From positions 1-37,590 of IMG/VR virus record IMGVR_UViG_3300042995_000006: a DNA stretch of 37,590 nucleotides; one strand, given 5' to 3'. Both the position numbers and the translations under genes were made by a program. Within the stretch, counting starts at the first letter, position 1; each line of letters starts with the position of its first letter. Origin of the DNA: a virus. The notes under the pieces were generated by a model. That model ran no database searches and was not told the origin of the DNA. It saw only the letters and a list, made by a program, of their open reading frames with translations. This document shows, piece after piece, positions 31,054 through 37,590 of the stretch.

Positions 31054-32430
31054 TCAGGCCGGGCCGGGATTGTAATAGACGCCGTTCCAGTCGATTGGCG
31101 CCGCCTCGTAGTCCAGGCTCACCCGCACCTTGAGGCCGAAGGTATCGAAGCTGGACTCCGTGACCACCTCCGGCGTCTCGCGGCCGTTCAGCACCGAGAC
31201 GGCGATCATCGGGTGCGAGTCCGGGTCGGCCATCAGCGCCCACGCGTTGGTAGGGAAGCTTGGCTCGTAGACGATCTCGTAGGCGCCGTTGAAGACGTTG
31301 TCGGTGTTGTCGGCCAGCTTCAGGCTGGCCATCAGCTTCTGCGCTTCGAAGCGGCGGCCGGTGCCGACGATGAGGTAGCGGCCGGCCAGACCCAGAGGCT
31401 TGCCGGCCACCGCCGCCTGGTTCGCCAGCGCATTCGCCGCCGCGATCAGGCTCGCCTCGGTGATGGCGCTGCCGGACGCTGCGATGTTGTTGTGCGCCGC
31501 GCTGAGGAAGGGCTGCCCATCCGTCATGGTGTAGGCGGCGGTGGTGCCGAGCTGGAACACGCGCCACACCCGCGAGGACAGGCTGCGCGCGGCCATGGCA
31601 CCGTAGGTCGCGCCGTCCGCGGTGAACTGCGTCAGGTCGTTGTTGATGATGGACTGGCGCGAGAAGGCGAAGCCCTTGGCGAAGGTCTTCAGGCCGAGAC
31701 GGCCGAGAGCCCGCTGGATGGCGCCGTAGCGGATCTCCTCATGTTCGAGGACCTCCTCCAGGTCCGGCGCATCGAAGGCGCCGGCGACGTCACGCTGGCG
31801 GAAGTTGTCGAAGGAGTAGACCCGGCCGATCTTGCGCCATTCCTGGGAGACCCGCTGGGCATTGTCGATGACGATCGCCTCGATCGCCTGGCCCAGCAGC
31901 GTGCCGAAGTCGCTGGTGGTCAGCATACCGACCGTGGCCGAGGCGAAGACCTCGCGGTAGAGCTGCGCCGTCGGCATCCGGGCGCGGCGGCCCGTGCGCG
32001 CCTCGAGGAAGTCGGTGGCCATGTCATGCATCGAGAGGCCGTCCATCGGGGCGGCGGCCGCCAGGATGTCCGGACGCTTCACGCCCCCGCGCTTGGCGAT
32101 GGCGGCGACAATCGACTTGCTGGCGTCCAGCGCGTGCACGCTGGACCCGCTGACGACCGCCGGACGCGCCGGGGTATCGGTGGCCATGGCCGTAATCGCG
32201 GCGTCGCGAACCGCGTCGAGAGTGGCCTGGGCGCTCAGCTGGTCCAGCACGAACTGCGGCCCGAGCTTGGCGCGCGTGGCGACAGCCTGGATCTCCTGCA
32301 GCGTCGCGGGCTTGTTGGCCGGCGGGGCCGGTGCAGGGGCCGGCGCGGTGGGGGTCACCGGCGGGGTGGCGGCAGCGTCGACGACGGGGGCAGTGCCGCC
32401 CGGCGCGGTGTTGGGGGCGGTACCCGACAT
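31054..32430 (-). CDS. Nested in-frame major capsid protein (internal start)
   Basis: An internal ATG at 32430 (MSGTAPNTAPGGTAPVVDAA, residue 263 of the fusion) is preceded by AGGAGAG at ideal spacing. It would give a 458-aa product holding the linker and the whole capsid domain without the protease. This resembles lambda C/Nu3, where a nested start yields the scaffold. The extra Pro-rich N-terminus may act as scaffold. The internal start is an inference from the ribosome site. Confidence 0.55.
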   Translation of the reverse strand: MSGTAPNTAPGGTAPVVDAAATPPVTPTAPAPAPAPPANKPATLQEIQAVATRAKLGPQFVLDQLSAQATLDAVRDAAITAMATDTPARPAVVSGSSVHALDASKSIVAAIAKRGGVKRPDILAAAAPMDGLSMHDMATDFLEARTGRRARMPTAQLYREVFASATVGMLTTSDFGTLLGQAIEAIVIDNAQRVSQEWRKIGRVYSFDNFRQRDVAGAFDAPDLEEVLEHEEIRYGAIQRALGRLGLKTFAKGFAFSRQSIINNDLTQFTADGATYGAMAARSLSSRVWRVFQLGTTAAYTMTDGQPFLSAAHNNIAASGSAITEASLIAAANALANQAAVAGKPLGLAGRYLIVGTGRRFEAQKLMASLKLADNTDNVFNGAYEIVYEPSFPTNAWALMADPDSHPMIAVSVLNGRETPEVVTESSFDTFGLKVRVSLDYEAAPIDWNGVYYNPGPA

Positions 32431-33216
32431 GGTGTTGCTCTCCTGGGTGTTCGGGGCCGGTGACGCCGGCGCGGTGGAGGGGGGTGCAAGGCCCGCCATG
32501 ACCTGGACGGCCGCGGGCGCATGGGCGAAGGCGCGGATCAGCGCACTGGCTCGGGGGGTCACCCTCGACCGAGCTTCGGGCGCCGGAACGGCGGGCGTCT
32601 CGACGCGGTCGGCGAAGCCTTCGAGAACGGCCTCTTCGGCCGTCATCCAGGTCTCCGCGGACATCATCGCCAGCACATCCTCACGGGACTTGCTGGACCG
32701 GCTGGCGTAGAGGCCGGCCATCGTCGCATCGATCTTCTCGAGGATGGCAATGGTCGCGGCGTGGGCCTGCTTGTCACCCATGGTGAAGCCGGCCGCGTTG
32801 TGGATCATCAGGAAAGACGCCGGGGCCATCACCACCTCATCGCCGGCCATGGCGATGAAGGAGGCGCTGGAGGCGGCGACGCTCTCGACCACCACCTGCT
32901 TCCGGCCCGCGTGACGGGCCAGCAAGTTGTAGATGGCGAAGCCCTCGAAGGCGTTGCCGCCGGGGGAGGAGATGCGGATCACCAGGTCGCGGTCGCCGGC
33001 GTCCCGCAGCACATCCAGGACGCCGTGCGCGGTCACTTCCCAGCCGATCTCCCCCATGATGAGGATCTCGACTGGACCGGTGTCGGCCGCGCGGATCGGC
33101 GGCGCGACGCTGCGCGTGGAGAGCTGAGACGCAGCGACGAGATCCGCCTGCTCCGTCTCGGCACCATGCTCGCGCAGGTAGGCGGCAACGGAGGCTGCCG
33201 GGCTAAGCTTCGTCAT
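31054..33216 (-). CDS. ClpP-like prohead protease / major capsid protein fusion
   Basis: This 720-aa fusion begins with a ClpP-like serine protease (about 45-205): RISSPGGNAFEGFAIYNLLA, nucleophile Ser116 in VESVAASSAS, His139 in FLMIHNAAG. A Pro/Ala linker (205-300) follows. The major capsid part has REVFASATVGMLTTSDFGTL in its N-terminal half and ends WALMADPDSHPMIAVSVLNG...VSLDYEAAPIDWNGVYYNPG. The protease should trim the scaffold and capsid during maturation. An internal ATG at 32430 has its own strong ribosome site, so the capsid may also be made separately. The ATG at 33216 overlaps the portal stop by 14 nt. Confidence 0.92.
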   Translation of the reverse strand: MTKLSPAASVAAYLREHGAETEQADLVAASQLSTRSVAPPIRAADTGPVEILIMGEIGWEVTAHGVLDVLRDAGDRDLVIRISSPGGNAFEGFAIYNLLARHAGRKQVVVESVAASSASFIAMAGDEVVMAPASFLMIHNAAGFTMGDKQAHAATIAILEKIDATMAGLYASRSSKSREDVLAMMSAETWMTAEEAVLEGFADRVETPAVPAPEARSRVTPRASALIRAFAHAPAAVQVMAGLAPPSTAPASPAPNTQESNTMSGTAPNTAPGGTAPVVDAAATPPVTPTAPAPAPAPPANKPATLQEIQAVATRAKLGPQFVLDQLSAQATLDAVRDAAITAMATDTPARPAVVSGSSVHALDASKSIVAAIAKRGGVKRPDILAAAAPMDGLSMHDMATDFLEARTGRRARMPTAQLYREVFASATVGMLTTSDFGTLLGQAIEAIVIDNAQRVSQEWRKIGRVYSFDNFRQRDVAGAFDAPDLEEVLEHEEIRYGAIQRALGRLGLKTFAKGFAFSRQSIINNDLTQFTADGATYGAMAARSLSSRVWRVFQLGTTAAYTMTDGQPFLSAAHNNIAASGSAITEASLIAAANALANQAAVAGKPLGLAGRYLIVGTGRRFEAQKLMASLKLADNTDNVFNGAYEIVYEPSFPTNAWALMADPDSHPMIAVSVLNGRETPEVVTESSFDTFGLKVRVSLDYEAAPIDWNGVYYNPGPA
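32434..32446 (-). promoter_or_regulatory. Strong internal Shine-Dalgarno in the protease-capsid gene
   Basis: On the minus strand AGGAGAG lies about 8 nt before the ATG at 32430. The same bases encode part of the linker (NTQESN), so the ribosome site is embedded in the fused reading frame. It is among the best ribosome sites of the operon. Confidence 0.55.
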
Positions 33217-34798
33217 TGGGCGGTACCTCTCCGGGGCGACGCGGCCTGGCCGCGCCGGTGGCGCCGATCTCGATGGCGGCGTTCTGCTGCGGGCTCTGCG
33301 CGCCGCCGCTGTTGCTGATGCGGCGCGGATCGCTGTCCAGGATGATGCCGCGATCATCGTGCAGCTTGTTCGCCGCCGCGATCTCGTCGGCCTGGCGCTT
33401 CGGGTCGTAGCCCATCGAGGTCACGGCCTGCTGCCAAGTCTCCAGACCGGCGCGGACGGAGGCCACCAGCGCCGGAAGCTCCCGCGTTGGGTCGACCATT
33501 TCGAAGCGCGGCGGCGCCCATTCGACCGGGTAGCCACCCGGGCGCTCCGGCAGGGCGCCAGAAACGACGGCAGCCTGGATGAAGGCCTCCCAGATGGGCC
33601 CGCACAGCATCGGGATGTGCATGAGCTCCTGGTCTTGCTCGACATCCCGACGGAACTCGATCTTGCCCGCGCGCAGGCTGCTGTAGTTCGCCTGCCGGAG
33701 ATCGCCGGTCAGTTGGTCATAGGTCACGCGAAACCCGCTTGCGATCGCCATGAGCTCGTGCAGCGCGAAAGGCTCGAAGGGCCCAGGGCCAGACGGCTGG
33801 AGGAACTTGACGTCGCTGCCAATGGGCAGGTTCGAGACCATGCCTGGCCAGAGGTCAGTCGGCATGGCGCGGTCTGGCACCTCCGCGGGAACGCCCCCCT
33901 GCCCCATGTCCATCTCGAGCGGGTTCGGCGTCACCGTGAACACGCCCAGCAGCGCTTGCACCTTGGCTTGCTCGAGCGTGGCTTCCTCGAACTCTTCCAG
34001 CCGGCGCAGGCGCAGCAGGACGGTTGCCGCGTCGGGTACGCCACGAACTTGGCCGGGGCGCTGCGCATGCGCCCGGACCAGGTGGATCATGTCGGTGGCG
34101 GGAATCCTGTCATACCGGGGCCCGGCGGTGGTGTAGAACGCTGCAGCATTCTCACCGGGGTGCTGGCGCAACAGGCGGTAGGCGGTGCGCCGGCCGCGGC
34201 TGTCAAACTCCACGCCATCCACCGACCGCACTGGGTCCGCCTCGACCGGCCCGAACATCTGAACCGCGTCGTCCAGCAGGTCCGGCTCCAGCACCTCGAG
34301 CTGCAGAGGAACTGGGATGCCCTCGCGACGCGCCTCTGCTGGCGGGAGGCGCACTAGGCGGACCAACGCCTCACCCGATTCTGCACGGGTTCGCGCCGCC
34401 AGCGCCTGCAAGCCGTAGACGTTCAGCCGGCCATGCAGGTCGGCCTTCGCACTCCAGCGGTCCCACAGGTCCAGCACCCGCGTGTCGAGCTGGTCATCAC
34501 CGGTCTTGCTCCGCGGCGCGATGCCGTAGCCGATCTCGTGGGCAACACGGATCTGAATCGCACGGGCGCCATAGGATCCGTCCCGCACCACCTCCCGCGC
34601 TCGGCGGCGCAGGTACCGGAGCGCCGGCCCGACCTCAGCGTTCGGGCCTCGCGATGACGCCGGCCACTCCCGCCCGCGGGGCATCATCTTGCCTGCCTCG
34701 TAGGCCCGCACCACCCGGTCGGTCATCGCCCGCGCCTGGGCACGGGCAAGCCCCCGCGTCGGCGAGACCGCCGCAACAACCCAGTCGAGCCAGTTCAT
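33203..34798 (-). CDS. Portal protein (lambda gpB family)
   Basis: This 531-aa portal has REVVRDGSYGARAIQIRVAH, LDLWDRWSAKADLHGRLNVY and RAHAQRPGQVRGVPDAATVL, then GFRVTYDQLTGDLRQANYSS and LRAGKIEFRR, all as in lambda gpB-type portals. It forms the dodecameric DNA gate and docks the terminase. It starts 6 nt after the gpW-like gene and overlaps the capsid gene by 14 nt. Confidence 0.93.
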   Translation of the reverse strand: MNWLDWVVAAVSPTRGLARAQARAMTDRVVRAYEAGKMMPRGREWPASSRGPNAEVGPALRYLRRRAREVVRDGSYGARAIQIRVAHEIGYGIAPRSKTGDDQLDTRVLDLWDRWSAKADLHGRLNVYGLQALAARTRAESGEALVRLVRLPPAEARREGIPVPLQLEVLEPDLLDDAVQMFGPVEADPVRSVDGVEFDSRGRRTAYRLLRQHPGENAAAFYTTAGPRYDRIPATDMIHLVRAHAQRPGQVRGVPDAATVLLRLRRLEEFEEATLEQAKVQALLGVFTVTPNPLEMDMGQGGVPAEVPDRAMPTDLWPGMVSNLPIGSDVKFLQPSGPGPFEPFALHELMAIASGFRVTYDQLTGDLRQANYSSLRAGKIEFRRDVEQDQELMHIPMLCGPIWEAFIQAAVVSGALPERPGGYPVEWAPPRFEMVDPTRELPALVASVRAGLETWQQAVTSMGYDPKRQADEIAAANKLHDDRGIILDSDPRRISNSGGAQSPQQNAAIEIGATGAARPRRPGEVPPNDEA

Positions 34799-34804
34799 CG
34801 TCCG

Positions 34805-35026
34805 TCAGCCGCGCCGCATGCCGACGCGGAAGAAGGTCATCCTGGTGTTCACGATGGCGCCACGAAGCGCCGCCAGTTCCGCCTCCAGGATCGCCAACGC
34901 CCTCGGGTCGTTCGCGGTGTCGAAGCGCGTCGTCATATCGTCGGAGCTGACCGACTGGACGCCACTCACGATCCGCGCGCGAACGGCCGCGATGTCAGCC
35001 TCGACCTGCTCCACCGTGCGAGCCAT
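34805..35026 (-). CDS. gpW-like head-tail joining protein
   Basis: This 73-aa protein (MARTVEQVEADIAAVRARIV, then FDTANDPRALAILEAELAAL) is a helical hairpin of the size of gpW. Position between terminase and portal fits the lambda order terminase-W-portal. The start at 35026 is chosen from size and the VEADIAAVRA helix. The open frame upstream overlaps the terminase and reads as noise. gpW joins the head and tail connector. Confidence 0.75.
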   Translation of the reverse strand: MARTVEQVEADIAAVRARIVSGVQSVSSDDMTTRFDTANDPRALAILEAELAALRGAIVNTRMTFFRVGMRRG

Positions 35027-35030
35027 GCGG

Positions 35031-37148
35031 CTACCTCCCGAAATAGCTCCTGCCCCGCCCGCCGAAGTACCGTGGCGCCGCCGGCGCCGGGCGCGGCGGC
35101 GCGGGCGCGGGTGCGGCCGGAGCGGCGGCGACCGCCTCAGCCACCGCGCCCGCCTCACCAACGAGGGCGTTCATGTCCCACGCGGCAGCCCAGCTTGGGG
35201 GCCTGTCCCAGTCGATCCGCCCAATGCCATGCAGGCGCGCCATGACGTGCGTCATGACCATAAGGTCGCCTGCTTCATTCCTCTGACCCGACGGCGGCTT
35301 GTGCCATGACCCGTTCGGCGCCCGCCGCTCGGCCACCAGCTGCTCAAACCAGGGATGCGGCGGCCCCGCCCTGTCCTTCAGCTCGGCCGGGAAGTGCACG
35401 AACCACGGACCGGGATCCGCCCGCTCCAGCTGCGCCGCCAGGTCATCCTTGAACAGGTTCGGATTGAACCGCGCGACCGGGACCTGACCGCGGGCGATGC
35501 CGCTCGCCTTGCGCTCTCTCCGGACATCCTCCGGGTAGACCACCTGCAGCCGCGCGGCGTTCAGGCCCGGCGTGCCCTGCGTCGGCAGCACGTCCCAGGC
35601 ATCCCGCCCATCCAGCCTGCCCAGCAACCTGACCTTGCCGGCCAGGCGCCACCGCAACCACGCCTCGTAGGCCCTCGACGTCACGCCAGCGGAGCCGCCG
35701 AGGTCCATGCTGACGGCCCGCGGCCGCATTACCCGTCCCGATCCATCCGCCAGCGGCAGCGGCCGCCTCAGCGCCTCCAGCAGCGCGTCCCATGCAGCGG
35801 GATCGGTCGCCGTCTCGGCCGGCAGCCGCTCCACTCCCAGAACCCAGCTCTCGCCCCCGATGCCCCAGCCACGGCGAACCAGCTCGAACCGGTTGGCCTG
35901 AACGTCGGCGCTGGCGGTGATGAACCGAACGCCCTCCGGCACCTGGCCCAATCGCAGAGCCTCCTCGGCCCGATCGGCCACTGCCGTTGCATCAACGCTT
36001 CCAACCCGCCGGGCGGGCACATGCGGGATGCCCCACTGCTTCACCATCACCTGGCGGAGCGTGTCGTCCTCACCCAGCTGCTCAAGCTCCTGCTCGGCAG
36101 CTACCCTTGCTCTGGCCAATCCGCCGATACCGCCGAGGACGAAGGGGCTCATCACGCCCACAATCCAGAAGCCCGCCGTGCCGTGGCGCAGCAGCTGCCC
36201 GCTGACGGCCCCCTCGACATCGACTTCCTGGCCCGTGCCGATCCATCGGCCGGCCGCATTCATCGCCTTGCGCTCGTGATCCTCGATCAGGCCGCCGCAG
36301 GTGGGACACACCAGGCGAGCTGCGTCGCGGACCTCGTCCAGCGACGCACCGGCTGGATAGTCCAGCGCCATGAACCGAGAGGCACCAGGGTTCGGGCTGC
36401 TGTGGGCGCCGCAGCGCGGGCACGGCCACCACCAGGTCCCGCGCGTGCTGTCGGCGTAGACCGCCATGATGCCGCGCTTCCAGCCGCCCGGAGATGTGCC
36501 CACCGCCAGGTCCGGGTGCGACATCATCAGCAGGCAGCTCCCGGCGCCATACACCTGGCGACGCACATCCAACACCGGCTTCGCCTCGCCAATGCCCGCG
36601 TCGTCGTAGTTATCGACCTCATCCGCCACGATCCGTGGGGCGTTCTTCGAGATCAGGTTGGTCCGCGTGAAGCTGAGGAACTCCGTGCGCATGACGCCGA
36701 AGTTCTTGAAGTTCAGGCTGTCATCAACCGGATCCGAGCCGAGCCGCTCCCGCATCCTCGGATGTGCCGCGATCATGGGATCCACGCGATCTTTGACGAA
36801 CGCCTGCATGCCCGGGTGCGTCTGCATGAACCAGAGGAAGTCGGCCGGGTCGGCCTCCACCGACATCTGCAGCCAGTTCTCGGCGATAGTTGTCTTGGCG
36901 CACTGGCCGGGGCCGGCCACCGCGACGGTCGTGTAATCGCCGGAGGTCAGTGCATCCGACGGTCCCGACAGGTACGGGGCTGTCGCCGGGTCGAAAGGCC
37001 GGGTCTCCTCCCCGAAGCCCTTGGTCAGCCGCCGATGACGGCCCGCATACTCCGTGAGCGTCAGGCGCTCCGGCGTGATCAGGTCGCCGAAGACTTCCAG
37101 AACCAGATCATCAGCGTCAGCGAATGGACCGGGATCTTCAGTCAACAT
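35031..37148 (-). CDS. Terminase large subunit (phage GpA family)
   Basis: This 705-aa packaging motor/nuclease has TVAVAGPGQCAKTTIAENWL (atypical Walker A, residues 79-86) and PRIVADEVDNYDD (Walker B-like, D176-E177). A CPRCG...CPTCG pair (near 242 and 281) could bind zinc. The C-terminal half holds the nuclease: RFITASADVQANRFELVRRG and VSMDLGGSAGVTSRAYEAWL. An Ala/Pro-rich tail follows. The family is that of lambda gpA. It overlaps the small subunit gene by about 11 nt. The Walker A lysine is preceded by Ala instead of Gly. Confidence 0.93.
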   Translation of the reverse strand: MLTEDPGPFADADDLVLEVFGDLITPERLTLTEYAGRHRRLTKGFGEETRPFDPATAPYLSGPSDALTSGDYTTVAVAGPGQCAKTTIAENWLQMSVEADPADFLWFMQTHPGMQAFVKDRVDPMIAAHPRMRERLGSDPVDDSLNFKNFGVMRTEFLSFTRTNLISKNAPRIVADEVDNYDDAGIGEAKPVLDVRRQVYGAGSCLLMMSHPDLAVGTSPGGWKRGIMAVYADSTRGTWWWPCPRCGAHSSPNPGASRFMALDYPAGASLDEVRDAARLVCPTCGGLIEDHERKAMNAAGRWIGTGQEVDVEGAVSGQLLRHGTAGFWIVGVMSPFVLGGIGGLARARVAAEQELEQLGEDDTLRQVMVKQWGIPHVPARRVGSVDATAVADRAEEALRLGQVPEGVRFITASADVQANRFELVRRGWGIGGESWVLGVERLPAETATDPAAWDALLEALRRPLPLADGSGRVMRPRAVSMDLGGSAGVTSRAYEAWLRWRLAGKVRLLGRLDGRDAWDVLPTQGTPGLNAARLQVVYPEDVRRERKASGIARGQVPVARFNPNLFKDDLAAQLERADPGPWFVHFPAELKDRAGPPHPWFEQLVAERRAPNGSWHKPPSGQRNEAGDLMVMTHVMARLHGIGRIDWDRPPSWAAAWDMNALVGEAGAVAEAVAAAPAAPAPAPPRPAPAAPRYFGGRGRSYFGR

Positions 37149-37395
37149 CGGGCAGGCCCGACTCCCGAAGGCGCACGACGAAGGCCCGGAGCCTCTCCTC
37201 CACGCTGGCGCGGAGCCGGCGCTGCTGGTCCAGCGTCAGGCCTAACTCCTCGGCCAGTGCCGCCGGCATTGCGCTCAGCTCCCGCCGAAGCGCAACCACG
37301 GCCCTGCCTAGTGAACGTCGAACCTCATCGGTCCGCGCGAGAGCACCCGCCTCCTGTGCCAGCTGCCGCTCCATGCCGCGCACACGCAGCGCCAT
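37138..37395 (-). CDS. Terminase small subunit-like protein
   Basis: This 85-aa helical protein (VRRSLGRAVVALRRELSAMP, then EELGLTLDQQRRLRASVEER) fits the C-terminal part of small terminases by position directly before the large subunit. The ATG at 37395 has no Shine-Dalgarno. In-frame codons upstream (GHDPALARLAEIGPGRSEDD, then LSPNQKF) look coding, back to about 37470. No canonical start occurs before the stop at 37525-37527. Either the true start is non-canonical or the N-terminus is damaged. The DNA-binding head of Nu1-type proteins is missing. Confidence 0.55.
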   Translation of the reverse strand: MALRVRGMERQLAQEAGALARTDEVRRSLGRAVVALRRELSAMPAALAEELGLTLDQQRRLRASVEERLRAFVVRLRESGLPDVD

Positions 37396-37489
37396 GAACT
37401 TCTGGTTGGGTGAGAGGTCATCCTCAGATCTGCCAGGCCCGATCTCCGCCAGGCGCGCCAGGGCAGGGTCGTGTCCCTGGTGATGGTGT

Positions 37490-37505
37490 AGGAGCGTTGG
37501 CTCCT
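37490..37505 (-). promoter_or_regulatory. Hairpin containing an AGGAG motif upstream of the small terminase
   Basis: AGGAGC-GTTG-GCTCCT is a perfect 6-bp stem with a 4-nt loop. On the minus strand it holds an AGGAG that could be a ribosome site masked in a hairpin. No canonical start follows at proper spacing, so it could instead be a terminator of the upstream gene, which stops at 37525. Confidence 0.35.
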
Positions 37506-37524
37506 GGCGGGCTGGGCCGCTGCG

Positions 37525-37590
37525 TCAGGCTGGCACGGCGGACAGCCTGGCGGGGCCAGTATCGCTGACGCTGCTGATGCCTTCCAGCGT
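37525..37590 (-). CDS. 3' end of the upstream prophage gene (partial)
   Basis: The last 21 codons (TLEGISSVSDTGPARLSAVP, then Ala and TGA at 37525-37527) are open to the window edge in the same frame as the small terminase. G/C-rich third positions support coding. Too short to identify. Confidence 0.35.
   Translation of the reverse strand, partial: TLEGISSVSDTGPARLSAVPA

Noticed and set aside
32430-33216. The protease and capsid as two separate genes with a sequencing error joining them
   Set aside because: The frame is continuous with a plausible Pro/Ala linker, and protease-capsid fusions are a known type, so an error is not needed.
35355-37397. A 680-codon plus-strand frame
   Set aside because: It is antisense to the terminase large subunit, which has clear family motifs. 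The plus-strand product has no recognisable domain.

Overview
The window is strongly GC-rich DNA with near-uniform G/C at third codon positions. The protein types suggest an alphaproteobacterium, most plausibly Rhodospirillales/Acetobacteraceae (Roseomonas-like): an HWE histidine kinase, a short XRE-type regulator, a GCxxC-EAL phosphodiesterase, a PEP-CTERM protein, and a Mu-like contractile tail joined to a lambda-like head. The taxonomic call is inference from protein style, not from a marker gene. No tRNA, rRNA or CRISPR was recognised.

Left part (about 1-9150) is bacterial accessory DNA with short mixed-strand units. They are: a regulator/HWE sensor kinase pair (764-2538); a serine recombinase followed by two small genes (3735 down to 2646); three overlapping small plus-strand genes (3868-4456); a small minus-strand gene with a coupled 21-codon ORF (4767-4472); an orphan CheY-like receiver (4874-5263); a thermonuclease-like protein (5581-5946); a PEP-CTERM secreted protein (6615-5950); an overlapping pair of a DUF488 protein and a conserved unknown (6794-8057); a broken endolysin fragment (about 8345-8085); and an EAL phosphodiesterase (9152-8367).

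Right part (about 9302-37590) is one long minus-strand operon of a contractile-tailed (myovirus-type) prophage, read from 37590 towards 9302. Order of transcription: terminase small and large subunits, gpW-like joiner, lambda-type portal, a ClpP-like protease fused to the major capsid protein, a decoration protein, a head-tail attachment protein, tail terminator-like protein, sheath, tube, tail chaperone with a programmed -1 frameshift, tape measure, and then Mu gp43-gp48-like baseplate genes. Next come a Gly-rich tail protein, two small unknowns, an Ala-rich fibre, a 1702-residue fibre/adhesin with cadherin-like repeats, two membrane proteins, a holin-like protein and a GH108-type endolysin. 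Most junctions overlap by 1-14 nt (ATGA or TGATG), so translation is probably coupled. Integrase, repressor and replication genes are not in the window, so whether the prophage is complete cannot be judged.

The most interesting points are the T TTT TTC frameshift site, the nested capsid start inside the protease-capsid fusion, the giant modular adhesin, the endolysin remnant that brackets the EAL gene with the intact endolysin, and the uncharacterised DUF488 pair.
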